From positions 258,331 through 322,330 of the forward strand of contig NZ_RAHJ01000019.1 of the NCBI RefSeq assembly GCF_003605755.1: a stretch of DNA of 64,000 bases. The letters run 5' to 3'. The notes under the pieces were generated by a model, which saw nothing but the letters and a program-made list of their open reading frames with translations, was not told where the DNA came from and did not search any database. This document shows positions 32,178-42,662 of the stretch, piece after piece; position 1 is the stretch's first letter; every line of letters begins with the position of its first letter. A program made the translations under genes and the position numbers. The stretch is from Tsuneonella suprasediminis (GTDB taxonomy: Bacteria; Pseudomonadota; Alphaproteobacteria; Sphingomonadales; Sphingomonadaceae).

Positions 32178-33479
32178 TTAAAGCGTTTCAAACTGGCCAA
32201 ATTCTTTGGGGTTGAGCCGCACTGTCAATCGCCGCAACGGACCTTGCGGGCCATTGCCGGCATCAACTTCGCTCAACACTTCGCCATGGGCATGAAGCCA
32301 GGCGATCCGGCGTCCCGCACTGGCCGGAATGACCAGTTCATGGACCCGCGCACCGGCAGTGAGGACTTCGCCAAGCCGGGTTAGAAGATCGTCGACACCC
32401 TCCCCGGTTACTGCGGAGATCGCCTGCACCATCGGATCGTCTTCTGCCACCGCGCGTAATTCTGCCGCGTCGTCCGGTGGCAGCAGATCGACCTTGTTCC
32501 ACACCTCCATAATGGGGATGGCCCCTTCCCCGCTCTCGTTTTCGGTAACGCCCAGATCGGCCAGCACTTCCAGCACTTGTGTTTTTTGGGCGGCGGAGGA
32601 TGGATTGGCGATGTCGCGCACGTGCAGGATCAGGTCGGCCCCGGTTACCTCTTCCAGCGTGGCCCGGAACGCGGCGACGAGCTGGGTCGGCAAATCGGAA
32701 ATGAACCCGACGGTGTCAGACAGGATCGCCTTTTCAACACCCGGCAGACTGATGGCGCGCATGGTCGGGTCGAGCGTGGCGAAAAGCAGGTCTTCCGCCA
32801 TGACGTCGGACCCGGTCAACTTATTGAATAAGGTAGATTTCCCGGCATTGGTGTAGCCCACCAGCGCGATCACGGGCCAAGGTGCCCTGCCCCGCCGATC
32901 GCGATGCAATGCACGGGTGCGGCGGACCGATTCCAGCTCTTTCCGCAGCCGCGACATGCGCTGGCGGATCATCCGCCGGTCGGCCTCGATCTGGGTCTCA
33001 CCCGGCCCGCCCAGAAAGCCGAAGCCCCCGCGCTGCCGTTCGAGGTGGGTCCACGAACGGACAAGGCGGCTTTGCTGATAATCGAGGTGGGCAAGCTCGA
33101 CCTGCAATCGCCCCTCCGCCGTGGCGGCACGTTCGCCAAAGATTTCGAGGATCAGGCCCGTCCGGTCGATCACTTTCCGCTTCAGCTTGTCTTCCAGATT
33201 GCGCTGCTGGATCGGGCTGAGCGCGCCGTCGATAACAACCAGTTCCGCCTGTTCCAGTTCGCATTTGGTCAGGATCGAATCGACCTGGCCCGAACCAAAC
33301 AGCGTGCCCGGCTTCACATCGCGCACAGGCAGCACGAAACCTTCCGCCACGACAATGCCGATGGCGAGAGCAAGCCCGCATGCCTCCTCCAACCGCGCCT
33401 CTGCATCGAGATCGTGGTGGCGGCCGCGAATGTCGGGGCACACGACGAGGGCGCGCGCACCGCGCGACACCTCGCCCAT
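32178..33479 (-). CDS. hflX: GTPase HflX
   Basis: Ribosome-associated GTPase that splits stalled 70S ribosomes under stress. The 433 residues have the N-terminal HflX domain (SRGARALVVCPDIRG, KPGTLFGSGQVDSI), a linker helix (GPGETQIEADRRMIRQRM), and the G domain with GYTNAGKSTLFN, DTVGFISDLP and WNKVDLL. The ATG at 33479 was chosen; a GTG at 33518 would extend it across the end of hfq, and no strong ribosome-binding site decides between them. It follows hfq, as in many proteobacteria. Confidence 0.94.
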   Translation of the reverse strand: MGEVSRGARALVVCPDIRGRHHDLDAEARLEEACGLALAIGIVVAEGFVLPVRDVKPGTLFGSGQVDSILTKCELEQAELVVIDGALSPIQQRNLEDKLKRKVIDRTGLILEIFGERAATAEGRLQVELAHLDYQQSRLVRSWTHLERQRGGFGFLGGPGETQIEADRRMIRQRMSRLRKELESVRRTRALHRDRRGRAPWPVIALVGYTNAGKSTLFNKLTGSDVMAEDLLFATLDPTMRAISLPGVEKAILSDTVGFISDLPTQLVAAFRATLEEVTGADLILHVRDIANPSSAAQKTQVLEVLADLGVTENESGEGAIPIMEVWNKVDLLPPDDAAELRAVAEDDPMVQAISAVTGEGVDDLLTRLGEVLTAGARVHELVIPASAGRRIAWLHAHGEVLSEVDAGNGPQGPLRRLTVRLNPKEFGQFETL

Positions 33480-33496
33480 CAGGTCGTCATCGAAGC

Positions 33497-34045
33497 TCAG
33501 TCTTCGTCGCCTTCCCACTCTTCCGACAGGTCCACCGCGGTTGCGGGCTGGACGGTCGAGACAGCGTGTTTGTATGCCAGCTGCACATAACCTTCGCGTT
33601 CGAGCATAACGCAGAACAGATCGTAAGCGGCAATCACCCCCTGCAACATCACGCCATTGACGAGGAACATCGTCACCTGAACTTCCGCCTCGCGCACGCG
33701 GCCCAGGAACACGTCCTGCAACAGGCGTTGCTTACGGTTGGTATCCTGACTGGCGTACTGGCTGGCATCGATCGGCGTGCTTGGCATGATGGTCGAAATC
33801 GCGTGTTTGTACACCAGCTGAGACTGGCCGTCGCGACGCAGCAGGATCGAAAAATTATCGAACCACGTGACAATGCCTTGAAGTTTCACACCTTTAACCA
33901 GAAACATGGTCACGGGGATTTTGCTCTTCCGCAGGTGATTGAGGAAGGCATCCTGCAAGCTGGTCTGCTTGCCCTGCGGCTCCGGCGCCGGTTCGGGTGC
34001 CTTGGGGGGCCGTGGTCGCGCGCTCAATGTGCGGGAGGTTGTCAT
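33497..34045 (-). CDS. hfq: RNA chaperone Hfq with two Sm domains in tandem
   Basis: Hfq is normally a single 60-65 residue Sm domain acting as a hexamer that pairs small RNAs with mRNAs. Here one 182-residue protein has two: residues about 28-88 ([42 protein letters not shown]) and about 107-167 ([42 protein letters not shown]). The proximal-face glutamine and the KH pair are kept in both; the second domain has methionine where the first has the distal-face lysine (KGVKLQG against NGVMLQG). A Pro-rich N-terminal extension and an acidic tail (SEEWEGDED) flank them. It sits in the ntrX-hfq-hflX order. The ATG at 34045 was chosen over a far upstream start. Confidence 0.95.
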   Translation of the reverse strand: MTTSRTLSARPRPPKAPEPAPEPQGKQTSLQDAFLNHLRKSKIPVTMFLVKGVKLQGIVTWFDNFSILLRRDGQSQLVYKHAISTIMPSTPIDASQYASQDTNRKQRLLQDVFLGRVREAEVQVTMFLVNGVMLQGVIAAYDLFCVMLEREGYVQLAYKHAVSTVQPATAVDLSEEWEGDED

Positions 34046-34212
34046 TATCTTATCTCCTTCTTTTTGGCGCCTGTCCCGATGGAAAGGCGCGATCTGGCCG
34101 GCCCGGATTCCGGGCAAAGCCGATGTATCGCGAACGATTATGACGATCCGGCTGCAAATGCCAACCGTTTTGCTGCCACGGCGTTCCCGCAATCCGCGCA
34201 GCCGGTCGCCCG

Positions 34213-35589
34213 CTACTCCTCGCCGCGCCGGTCCGTCAGGCCGAGAAGCTTGAGTTTACGGTGCAATGCAGAGCGCTCCATCCCGATAAAGGTCGCCGTT
34301 TTCGAGATATTGCCTGAAAACCGGCGGATCTGAATGGTGAGATATTCGCGTTCGAAACTCTCGCGCGCATCGCGCAGCGGAAGGCCCATCAGCGTGCCGA
34401 GGCTGCCCCCACCACCCAGCTTCCCGCCCGACACCTCGCTTGGCAGCATCTCTGCCTCCACCGTGCGGAAATCTTCGCGCGGGGTGAGGATGATCGTGCG
34501 CTCGACCACATTGCGAAGCTGGCGGACATTGCCCGGCCAGTCATACGCCTGCAGCGCGGCAATCGCTTCTTCGCTGATGTCGGGCGGATCGATCCCCTGT
34601 TCGGCGGCGTAGCGGGTGAAGAAATGTTCCGCCAACGCAGGGATATCGTCGCGGCGCTCCGCCAGCGAAGGGATCGCGACCGGCACGACATTGAGGCGGT
34701 AGAACAGATCCTCCCGAAAACGCTTCTCCTCCATTTCCTGTTGCAGATCGCGTGAGGTGGAGGACACCACTCTCACGTCGACACCGATCTGGCGGTTGCC
34801 ACCGACCCGAACAAAGCTCTGCTCAGTCAGAACGCGGAGGATGCGGGCCTGGGTCGAAAGCGGCATGTCGGCCACTTCGTCCAGATAGAGCGTGCCGCCG
34901 TCCGCCATTTCCAGCAATCCCGGCCTGACCAGCTTGCCATCGCTCTCCTCTCCGAAAAGCTCCTGCTCGAACCGTTCCGGCGTGATGCGGGCGGAATTGA
35001 CGATGACGAATGCGCCATCCGACCGCGTGCTCCATGAATGCAGCAGCCGGGCGGCGACTTCCTTCCCTGCGCCGGCAGGGCCGCTGATAAGCACGCGGCT
35101 GCCAGTTCCCGCCACGCGCTTCAATGTCGCGCGGACGACGTTGATGGCAGACGAATTGCCTGTAAATTCCTCTCCGCGCGAAAATCCCTGACGCAGCCGT
35201 GTATTCTCACGCCGCAGTCGTTCGGTTTCGGTCGCACGCTGAACCAGCAGCAGCAGCTTTTCCGCTTCGAACGGCTTTTCGATGAAATCCACCGCGCCCC
35301 GGCTCACCGCGCTGACGGCGGTGTCGATATTGCCGTGGCCGGAGAAAATCAGCACCGGCAGTTCGGGTTCGCGCTTCTTGATTTCGTCGAGCACTTCCAG
35401 CCCGTCCATCGGGCTGCCGTGGAGCCACACGTCGAGCAGGACGAGGCTGGGCCGCCGTTCGTCCACGGCCTTGAGCGCGCTGGTGCTGTCGCCCGCAGTG
35501 CGGCATTCGTAGCCTTCGTCGCTCAATACGCCCGCGACCAGTTCGCGGATATCGCGTTCGTCGTCGACGATCAGAATGTCGAGCGCCAT
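34213..35589 (-). CDS. ntrX: nitrogen-assimilation response regulator NtrX
   Basis: Response regulator of the NtrY sensor. The 458 residues form a receiver domain ([31 protein letters not shown] with the phospho-acceptor Asp), a sigma-54-type AAA+ domain ([31 protein letters not shown]) and a C-terminal Fis-type helix-turn-helix ([20 protein letters not shown]). The GAFTGA loop that contacts sigma-54 is replaced by ESDGKL, as is usual in NtrX, so it probably does not activate sigma-54 directly. It follows ntrY by 22 bases. Confidence 0.95.
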   Translation of the reverse strand: MALDILIVDDERDIRELVAGVLSDEGYECRTAGDSTSALKAVDERRPSLVLLDVWLHGSPMDGLEVLDEIKKREPELPVLIFSGHGNIDTAVSAVSRGAVDFIEKPFEAEKLLLLVQRATETERLRRENTRLRQGFSRGEEFTGNSSAINVVRATLKRVAGTGSRVLISGPAGAGKEVAARLLHSWSTRSDGAFVIVNSARITPERFEQELFGEESDGKLVRPGLLEMADGGTLYLDEVADMPLSTQARILRVLTEQSFVRVGGNRQIGVDVRVVSSTSRDLQQEMEEKRFREDLFYRLNVVPVAIPSLAERRDDIPALAEHFFTRYAAEQGIDPPDISEEAIAALQAYDWPGNVRQLRNVVERTIILTPREDFRTVEAEMLPSEVSGGKLGGGGSLGTLMGLPLRDARESFEREYLTIQIRRFSGNISKTATFIGMERSALHRKLKLLGLTDRRGEE

Positions 35590-35611
35590 GACGCAGTCTC
35601 CTTAAATCTTA

Positions 35612-37825
35612 TCATTCTTCTTCCGCCGGCCCGGATATGCGCGGATCGCGCACGAAGCGCATGGTCACCGCCGTGCCGCCGCCGGGCACACTGGAGAATG
35701 TCATCTCTCCGCCGTGTTCCTCGACAATCTTGTTGACGATGGCGAGGCCGAGACCGGTGCCCTTGTCACGCGTAGTGACGTAAGGTTCGACGATCCGTTC
35801 CCGATCCTGCGGCAGACCGACGCCGTTATCTGTAACGACGATCGTGATCCGATCGTCGGTGGCGGTCACATCGACGGCGATCCGGCCCCGGTAATCCGGC
35901 TCTGCCGAACGGGCGCGAGCGTCCACCGCCTCTGCCGCGTTCTTGAGTACGTTGGTCATCGCCTGGCCAAGCTGATGCCGGTCGCACGCTGCCTGCATCG
36001 GCCCTTCGGGCTGGCTCGACAGCGAATAGGTAATCTCCGGGTGCCCCACTTCCTGCAGGAACAGAGACTGGCGCACCAGATCGAGCGCGTCTTCGGAACG
36101 GAACACCGGCTTGGGCAAGCGCGCGAAGCTGGAGAATTCGTCCACCATTTTCCGCAAATCGCCCACCTGACGAACGATCGTGCTGGTCAGTTCATCGAAC
36201 AGTTCGCCATCGGTTTCGATCTGCTTGCGGTAACGCCGCTTGAGCCGTTCGGTCGCAAGCTGGATCGGAGTAAGCGGGTTCTTGATTTCGTGCGCGATCC
36301 GCCGCGCCACATCCGACCATGCGGCCTGCCGCTGATCGAGCAGCTGGCGCGTGATATCTTCGAACGTAATCACCCGCCCTTCGGGCGCTTCGGCCACTTT
36401 CACCGCCAGCGTCAGCAGATCGCCATTCTTGTTATAGCTGACGATCCCGCTCGCCAGACGCGCTTCGATCAGGGCCGCCATTTGCGGGGCCACTTCGTCG
36501 AGCGACAAGGGCGTGCCCTCGCCCGTTTCGCCGTTCAGCAACAGCGCCTTGGCCGAACTGTTCATCAGCAGGATGCGCGCATTATCGTCCACCGTGACGA
36601 TCCCGGCAGTGATCGATTCCAACACCGCTTCGATAAATGCCCGGCGTTCGTCGAGCTGGCGATTGGCGGACACCAGCGCGTCGGTCTGCTTTTCAAGCTG
36701 CGATGTCATCCGGTTGAATGCCCGGTTGAGCATCCCGATTTCATCGGTCCCGGTGCGCCCTTCCACCCGCATGGCGAAATTGCCCGCGCCGACCTTTTCG
36801 GCAGCATCGACCAGTCGCGTCAGCGGCTTCACCTGACGGTCCGCGATCCGCAAGGCAAACCACACCGCCAGCCCCACCAGAAACAGACTGACGAAAAACA
36901 GCGCCAGATTGAACCGCAACTGGATCGTCTGCGCCCGCTTGGTCAACGCGTCATAACCGGTTGCCACTGCCTGCGCGTGGCGCCACTGGCTGAATGCCAG
37001 CGCCTGCGTATTGCGCGCGTTGTAGAGGAAAATCCCGGCTTTCAGATCGACCGGAACCATCGCCTCTATCCGGGTCGGGTTGCCGCGCACCACCACCGGC
37101 TCCCCCTTTTCGAGGCGGGGCAGCGCGATCTTGGCCAGTTTCTGCGGTTCGTTATCGGGTTGCAGACCGGCAATCGCCGCGGTGCGTAACGAACCGTCGG
37201 GCATTCGCTGGAGGATAGCGGATTCGTTCAGTTCGCGCCCCTGTACCTGAAGGATATAGGCGTCCGCGAAATCCGGGTCGGTCAATTTCAGGCTTTCGAG
37301 ATAATAGCGGATATCCGATGCCATTGTGACGGTGTTGTTCGCCACTTGCAGCTGGTTCTGTTCGTAATACCCCCGCGCCAGAGCATCGGCATTCTGCATC
37401 AGGCCGCGCGAATTATCGGAAAACCAGAAATCCACCCCCGACTGGAACAGAACCGCGGCAAAACCGGCGACCAACAAGGTCGGCACAGCGGCGATCAGCG
37501 AGAAGAAGAACACCAGCCGCACATGCATCTGCGCGGTGCCACCCGCCGCGCGTCGCAATGCCAGCCGCCTGCCCAACAGGACCAGCAGCGCCATCGCCGG
37601 GATCAGTGTTGCGATCAGCAGCAGCGCGACGTTGCCGATGGGCGGTGCCTGATTGGATTCGGGTGCCTGCGAGAACGTCAGCCAGTCGACCCAGACCATC
37701 GCGATAGTCGCCAGCGCGGCGATAATTTCCAGAATTCCGAACAGGTTCGCGCGGCCCGCCGCGACAAGCAGCCGTCGCCGCCAGCGCGGACTTTTCTGGG
37801 AAGTGTAAGCTGGCAAATCGGCCAT
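35612..37825 (-). CDS. ntrY: sensor histidine kinase NtrY
   Basis: Membrane sensor kinase of the NtrY/NtrX nitrogen and redox system. The 737 residues have N-terminal membrane helices (ILEIIAALATIAMVWVDWLT, VALLLIATLIPAMALLVLLG, VFFFSLIAAVPTLLVAGFAA), an extracytoplasmic region, a further helix (NLALFFVSLFLVGLAVWFAL), a HAMP linker, a PAS-like region, HisKA with the phospho-His ([17 protein letters not shown]) and a HATPase domain (VTDNGVGLPQDRERIVEP, GTGLGLAIVNKIVEEHGG). The start at MADLPAY was taken over an ATG 30 bases upstream. It lies 97 bases after ntrC. Confidence 0.95.
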   Translation of the reverse strand: MADLPAYTSQKSPRWRRRLLVAAGRANLFGILEIIAALATIAMVWVDWLTFSQAPESNQAPPIGNVALLLIATLIPAMALLVLLGRRLALRRAAGGTAQMHVRLVFFFSLIAAVPTLLVAGFAAVLFQSGVDFWFSDNSRGLMQNADALARGYYEQNQLQVANNTVTMASDIRYYLESLKLTDPDFADAYILQVQGRELNESAILQRMPDGSLRTAAIAGLQPDNEPQKLAKIALPRLEKGEPVVVRGNPTRIEAMVPVDLKAGIFLYNARNTQALAFSQWRHAQAVATGYDALTKRAQTIQLRFNLALFFVSLFLVGLAVWFALRIADRQVKPLTRLVDAAEKVGAGNFAMRVEGRTGTDEIGMLNRAFNRMTSQLEKQTDALVSANRQLDERRAFIEAVLESITAGIVTVDDNARILLMNSSAKALLLNGETGEGTPLSLDEVAPQMAALIEARLASGIVSYNKNGDLLTLAVKVAEAPEGRVITFEDITRQLLDQRQAAWSDVARRIAHEIKNPLTPIQLATERLKRRYRKQIETDGELFDELTSTIVRQVGDLRKMVDEFSSFARLPKPVFRSEDALDLVRQSLFLQEVGHPEITYSLSSQPEGPMQAACDRHQLGQAMTNVLKNAAEAVDARARSAEPDYRGRIAVDVTATDDRITIVVTDNGVGLPQDRERIVEPYVTTRDKGTGLGLAIVNKIVEEHGGEMTFSSVPGGGTAVTMRFVRDPRISGPAEEE

Positions 37826-37921
37826 CGTTGCTCGCTTACAATAGCACTGTTGCAATTTTGCAAGAAGTTTTCGCTGGTAGGGGCCGGATTCTCGCCCGGC
37901 CGCGTGCCTCTCAACGCCCTG

Positions 37922-39331
37922 TCAGTCGCCGCAAGTGTCGGGATCGATGGCCAGATCGGTCAGCCGTTTTCGCAGAGTATTGCGGTTGATACCGAGGATT
38001 CTCGCGGCCTGAACCTGATTGCCGCCGGTCTGCGACAGGACATGTTCGAACAAAGGCCGTTCGATTTCGGCAACCGCCGCATGATAGAGCGTGCCAGAGG
38101 GCAATTCGGTCGACCGCAACCAGTCGCCCAGCACCGTGGCGAAACCCGATTCCGCATTCACCGGAGTTGCCTCTCGCGGTTCGCCCAGGACGGACAGGAC
38201 CGTTTCGCTATCGATCTCCTCGTTCCGTGCCATCAGAGCGAGCCGATAGACGGCGTTCTTCAGTTCCCGGACATTTCCCGGCCACCCGAACCGGCTCAAC
38301 CGGGCCAGCGCGTCATCGTCGATCTTGTGGCGGGCAAGCCCCTCTGCCGCAGCTTGCGCGAGGAAGTGATTGACCAGCGCGGGAATATCGTCCCGCCGCT
38401 CTCTCAACGGCGGCAGAGTGATCGGAACCACGTTCAGCCGGTAATACAGGTCTTCGCGGAAGCGACCGGCGGCGATCATCGGCTCCAGGTCGCGATTGGT
38501 CGCTGCGACGATGCGAACATCGGTCGCAATCTCCTGACGCCCGCCGACCCGCCGGATGGCGCCCGATTGCAGCGCCCGCAGCAAACGCGTCTGCGCCTCC
38601 AGCGGCATGTCACCGATTTCGTCGAGGAACAGCGTACCGCCATTCGCCTGCTCGAACTTGCCGATGGCCTGACTGACCGCGCCGGTGAACGCGCCTTTCT
38701 CGTGACCGAACAGCTCGCTTTCGATCAGCTCGTGCGGGATCGCAGCGGCGTTGACCGCGATAAATGGCCCCGATTTGCGATGGCCAAGCTGATGAATGGC
38801 CTCTGCCACCAGCTCCTTGCCCGTACCCGACTCGCCCAGCACCAGAACGGTCAGATCGTTCCGCAGAACGCGGGTAATCATGCGATAGACGCCCTGCATC
38901 GCCTGACTGCGCCCGACCAGCGGCAGGCCCCCGTCCTGCTCGCTGGCGTCAGGCGTGTTCAGAACCCCCGATTGCCGGGCGGCCTGCTTCACCGCATGGA
39001 CGAGTTCATCGAGGTCGAACGGCTTGGGAAAATATTCGAAGGCGGCAATGTCCGTTGCACGCACGGCGGTATCGAGCGTGTTTTGCGCCGACAGCACGAT
39101 GATCGGCAAGTCGGGATTGTCGGTACGCGCCGGATCGAGGCTGGCGATGCCATCGCCATCTTCCAGCACCACATCGGTCAGCATCGCAGCATAGCGGTGC
39201 TGCGCCAGCAACCGATCGCGCCCGACGATGCTCTCAGTACGATCGACGGCGAAGCCCTCTTCTTCCAGCGCGGCAGTAATCACGGTGGCGATCGAGGCGT
39301 CGTCTTCGACCAGCAGAATTTTCTGTCCCAC
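37922..39331 (-). CDS. ntrC: nitrogen regulation response regulator NtrC
   Basis: Sigma-54-dependent activator of nitrogen-starvation genes. The 469 residues have a receiver domain ([18 protein letters not shown]), an AAA+ domain with the intact sigma-54 loop ([17 protein letters not shown]), Walker A ([16 protein letters not shown]) and [17 protein letters not shown], and a C-terminal Fis-like helix-turn-helix ([17 protein letters not shown]). The start was taken as GTG at 39331, eight bases behind AAGGG; a TTG six bases upstream is too close to that site. It follows ntrB by 12 bases. Confidence 0.95.
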   Translation of the reverse strand: MGQKILLVEDDASIATVITAALEEEGFAVDRTESIVGRDRLLAQHRYAAMLTDVVLEDGDGIASLDPARTDNPDLPIIVLSAQNTLDTAVRATDIAAFEYFPKPFDLDELVHAVKQAARQSGVLNTPDASEQDGGLPLVGRSQAMQGVYRMITRVLRNDLTVLVLGESGTGKELVAEAIHQLGHRKSGPFIAVNAAAIPHELIESELFGHEKGAFTGAVSQAIGKFEQANGGTLFLDEIGDMPLEAQTRLLRALQSGAIRRVGGRQEIATDVRIVAATNRDLEPMIAAGRFREDLYYRLNVVPITLPPLRERRDDIPALVNHFLAQAAAEGLARHKIDDDALARLSRFGWPGNVRELKNAVYRLALMARNEEIDSETVLSVLGEPREATPVNAESGFATVLGDWLRSTELPSGTLYHAAVAEIERPLFEHVLSQTGGNQVQAARILGINRNTLRKRLTDLAIDPDTCGD

Positions 39332-39343
39332 GTGCAAGACCCT

Positions 39344-40408
39344 TTACCTGGCGACCGGAAGATGGACGCGGAAATGAGTGAGGCCCTCACGCTCGTCCCG
39401 CTCGTGCGTAATGCGGCCTTCCATGTCCCGCACAAGCCTTCGCACCAGAGCCAGACCGAGCCCCTGCCCGCTCTTTTTGGAGGTAACGAACGGTTCGAAC
39501 ACGAATTCGCGCAGTTTCGGATCAATTCCGGGGCCGTTATCGGTGATTGTCAGTTCAATTGGCAGCCTGACAGACCTTCCGGGGCGAATTGCGTTGAAAA
39601 TTAAACCACTTATGTAACGCGTACGGACGATAACCTGTGGGTGATCGGTTGCGGCACAGGCATCGCACGCATTGCTGACAAGATTGATAACTACTTGTTC
39701 CAGCGCATCTTCATTGCCCATCACGGCCGGCAACGATGGATCGAACTCTTCGCGAATGGGAACAGCGGTGCGATCCGCCGCCCGTACCGTCGAAAGCGCG
39801 TTGCGGATGGCGATATGCAGATTCAACGGGGCGTTGGGCTCTGAAGATGCGCTGCCAAGTCTTTGCATTCTATCGATTAATGACGCGATGCGATCGACTT
39901 CGTTCGATATCACATTGGCCAGCGGGCGGTCCTTCGGATCGAGTTTCCGGGCCAGCAACTGCCCCGCCCCCCGGATCGCCGCCAGCGGGTTTTTGATCTC
40001 ATGCGCCAGCACCGCGGGCGCACGCAAACCCGCTTCGCGTGGATCGTCCTCCCCCATGTCATCTTGCCCGGAATCTGAAAGGGTTAGCACGCGCCACCCC
40101 TTATGCGCGACCAGCGGGGACAGCGTCAGATTGACTCGCCTTTCCCCCGTCGCAGTCGAAATCGCCACGCTTCGCGCAACCAGTCGCCCCTCCGGCTGCC
40201 GCGCATGAGAAGCAACCCGCGGGTCGGGAATTGTCAGGACATCGTATATCGGTTTGCCAACCAGCCGCCGCGCGCTCTGCCCAAGCATATCTTCCGCTGC
40301 GGGATTTGCCTCGGCAATCTGCATATCCGGGTCCAGCAAGAACATTGCAAACACCAGCCCGTTGACCTGCGAACGCAAGCTTGGAGGCGGCGCCATAGGC
40401 GGTGTCAT
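39344..40408 (-). CDS. ntrB: nitrogen regulation sensor kinase NtrB
   Basis: Soluble histidine kinase/phosphatase for NtrC. The 354 residues have an N-terminal PAS domain ([18 protein letters not shown]), HisKA with phospho-His ([20 protein letters not shown]) and HATPase ([37 protein letters not shown]). No membrane segment is seen, as expected. The start overlaps the dusB stop by four bases (ATGA), so the dusB-ntrB-ntrC order is translationally linked. It should be controlled by the nitrogen-sensing PII protein, which is not in this window. Confidence 0.95.
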   Translation of the reverse strand: MTPPMAPPPSLRSQVNGLVFAMFLLDPDMQIAEANPAAEDMLGQSARRLVGKPIYDVLTIPDPRVASHARQPEGRLVARSVAISTATGERRVNLTLSPLVAHKGWRVLTLSDSGQDDMGEDDPREAGLRAPAVLAHEIKNPLAAIRGAGQLLARKLDPKDRPLANVISNEVDRIASLIDRMQRLGSASSEPNAPLNLHIAIRNALSTVRAADRTAVPIREEFDPSLPAVMGNEDALEQVVINLVSNACDACAATDHPQVIVRTRYISGLIFNAIRPGRSVRLPIELTITDNGPGIDPKLREFVFEPFVTSKKSGQGLGLALVRRLVRDMEGRITHERDEREGLTHFRVHLPVAR

Positions 40409-41421
40409 GCCGCTCTGCGTTCGAAGAAAGGTTCGTAGAACCGGTCGATCTCGCTACGCACTTGCTTGGGATCGTCGATGAAGTTGACTTTGTTGCGGAA
40501 TTCAGCCGACCCGTGCAACCCTTTCGTGTACCATCCCAGATGCTTACGAGCCATTTTTACGCCGACATCATCTCCGTAATGTTCGAGCATGGCATCATAA
40601 TGCTCTCGCAGTACCCCGTGCTGTTCCACCAGATCGGGGGCCGCAAGCGCCTCTCCTGTGCGGAGCCAATGCATTATCTGCCCCAGCAGCCACGGTTTGC
40701 CATAGGCTCCGCGCCCGATCATCACGCCATCGGCGCCCGATTGCCGCAAGGCCCTGTCAGCATCCTCGATGGTGCAAATATCGCCGTTCACGATGACCGG
40801 GATTGAAACCGCCTGCTTCACCTTTTTCACGAAAGCCCAGTCGGCGCTGCCCTTATACATCTGGTTCCGCGTGCGCCCGTGAACCGTTATCATCTTCACG
40901 CCCAGATCTTCGGCAATCCGGGCGAGTTCGGGTGCGTTGAGGCTGTTATGATCCCACCCCATCCGCATCTTGACCGTCACAGGGACATCGACTGCCTTGA
41001 CGGTCGCCTCCATCAGGCGGGTGGCAAGCGGCACTTCCCGCATCAGCGCAGATCCGGCGAGCTGGCCGACAACTTTTCGAACCGGACAACCGAAGTTGAT
41101 ATCGATGATCGCCGCACCACTATCTTCCTGAAGCTTCGCGGCTTCGCCCATTGAATAAGGGTCGCAACCGACAAGCTGCATGGAAACGGGATCTTCGATA
41201 GGCGCCCAGGCTGCCTTTTGAATCGACTGGCGTGTTTCGCGGATCGCCGCCTCGCTTGCGATCATTTCGGTCACGTTAAGGCCAGAACCGTACCGACGCA
41301 CCAGAGCGCGAAAAGGCAAGTCGGTCACACCCGTCATCGGAGCAAGGACGACAGGGGATTCAATTGTCACCGACCCGACCTGAATCGGTTTAAGCGTTAA
41401 AGGAGGTGGAGCATTCGTCAT
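40405..41421 (-). CDS. dusB: tRNA-dihydrouridine synthase B
   Basis: FMN enzyme that reduces uridine to dihydrouridine in the tRNA D-loop. The 338 residues have the FMN-binding start [16 protein letters not shown], the catalytic cysteine in [36 protein letters not shown], and [16 protein letters not shown]. The C-terminal helical domain is complete. The position directly upstream of ntrB is the classical alphaproteobacterial arrangement. It is divergent from ispDF. Confidence 0.95.
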   Translation of the reverse strand: MTNAPPPLTLKPIQVGSVTIESPVVLAPMTGVTDLPFRALVRRYGSGLNVTEMIASEAAIRETRQSIQKAAWAPIEDPVSMQLVGCDPYSMGEAAKLQEDSGAAIIDINFGCPVRKVVGQLAGSALMREVPLATRLMEATVKAVDVPVTVKMRMGWDHNSLNAPELARIAEDLGVKMITVHGRTRNQMYKGSADWAFVKKVKQAVSIPVIVNGDICTIEDADRALRQSGADGVMIGRGAYGKPWLLGQIMHWLRTGEALAAPDLVEQHGVLREHYDAMLEHYGDDVGVKMARKHLGWYTKGLHGSAEFRNKVNFIDDPKQVRSEIDRFYEPFFERRAA

Positions 41422-41493
41422 ATGGCGTGCCTAAAATTTAGGCAGCGCATAGTGGATTGCCCATTTGCGTGCAAGGCGTTAGCGCGATGAGTG

Positions 41494-42642
41494 ATGGCCG
41501 AAGCTGCCCCCCTCCCCTCATATGCGGCGATCGTGGTTGCCGCCGGAAAAGGCCATCGTGCCGGCCAGCCAATTCCCAAACAGTTTGTTTTATGGCGAGG
41601 CAAACCCGTCGTACGGCATTCGGTTGAAGCTTTTCTCGCCAACGGGGCTGCGCCGGTTATTGTCGTGATCCCGCCCGATTGCGAAGCTCTGGCGGAAGAT
41701 GCGCTGCGCGGCCTTGATGGTTATCGTCTCGTTTCGGGCGATACCACGCGACAGGAGTCAGTTGCCGCGGGCCTTCAGGCTTTAAGACCTGACAATCCAG
41801 AGCGCGTTCTGATCCATGATGCTGCGCGCCCCGACTTACAGCGCCCCGTCATCGAATGGCTTTTACAGGAAATAGCGGATCATCCCGGTGCGATTCCGGT
41901 TCTGCCGGTGGTGGACAGCCTGGTTGTCGATGAAGGCCGGACAATGGCTGGTACGGCGGATCGCGACGTGCTCCGTCGGGTGCAGACTCCGCAGGCATTC
42001 CGCTACCTCGATATTCTCGATGCCCATGCATCTTGGCAAGGAGAACCCACTGCCGGGGATGACGCACAGGTTTTGCGTGCCAATGGTGGAACGGTCCGCT
42101 TGGTCAAAGGGGATGAAAGATTGGCCAAATTGACCTTTGCCGAAGATTTTTTAAGCGCACCTCCCCCCGTGCGTACCGGCACAGGATTCGACGTACACCG
42201 GCTGGTCGACGGCGAGGATCTGTGGCTGTGCGGCATACAGATACCGCATATTAGAGGGCTGGCCGGGCACAGCGATGCCGATGTGGCGCTCCATGCTGTT
42301 GTCGACGCCTTGCTAGGGGCTGTTGGTGCCGGCGATATTGGCTCCCATTTCCCACCAAGCGATCCGCAATGGCAGGGCGCGCCTTCCTCCCGCTTTGTCG
42401 AACACGCTGTCGAGCAGGTTGCTGCGGCCGGATACCGGATCGGCAACATCGATCTTACGCTGATTTGCGAAGAACCGAAAATCGGGCCACACCGCCTTGC
42501 CATGCGAGACAAGCTTGCGGAAATTGCGGGCGTGGAAGCCAGCCTGATAAGTGTAAAGGCCACAACGACTGAGCGGCTTGGCTTTACAGGTCGCAGCGAA
42601 GGAATCGCTGTGCAAGCAGTCGCGACAGTTTTGGCTTTTTAG
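41494..42642 (+). CDS. ispDF: bifunctional IspD/IspF enzyme of the MEP pathway
   Basis: Fusion of 2-C-methyl-D-erythritol 4-phosphate cytidylyltransferase and 2,4-cyclodiphosphate synthase, two steps toward isoprenoid precursors. The 382 residues have an N-terminal IspD domain (IVVAAGKGHRAGQPIPKQF, VLIHDAARPDL, RRVQTPQAF) and a C-terminal IspF domain from about residue 227 (RTGTGFDVHRL, GHSDADVALHAVVDALLG, VKATTTERLGFTGRSEG). Zn ligands Asp233 and His235 are intact. Such fusions are normal in alphaproteobacteria. The ATG at 41494 follows a GTG that is also in frame. Confidence 0.96.
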   Translation: MAEAAPLPSYAAIVVAAGKGHRAGQPIPKQFVLWRGKPVVRHSVEAFLANGAAPVIVVIPPDCEALAEDALRGLDGYRLVSGDTTRQESVAAGLQALRPDNPERVLIHDAARPDLQRPVIEWLLQEIADHPGAIPVLPVVDSLVVDEGRTMAGTADRDVLRRVQTPQAFRYLDILDAHASWQGEPTAGDDAQVLRANGGTVRLVKGDERLAKLTFAEDFLSAPPPVRTGTGFDVHRLVDGEDLWLCGIQIPHIRGLAGHSDADVALHAVVDALLGAVGAGDIGSHFPPSDPQWQGAPSSRFVEHAVEQVAAAGYRIGNIDLTLICEEPKIGPHRLAMRDKLAEIAGVEASLISVKATTTERLGFTGRSEGIAVQAVATVLAF

Positions 42643-42662
42643 AGCCTGTGAAGGGAATTTTT

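Noticed and set aside
37346-39604. 752-codon plus-strand frame opposite ntrY, ntrC and ntrB
   Set aside because: Rich in Arg, Gln and His as expected from the reverse of G+C-rich codons, and it spans three certain genes.
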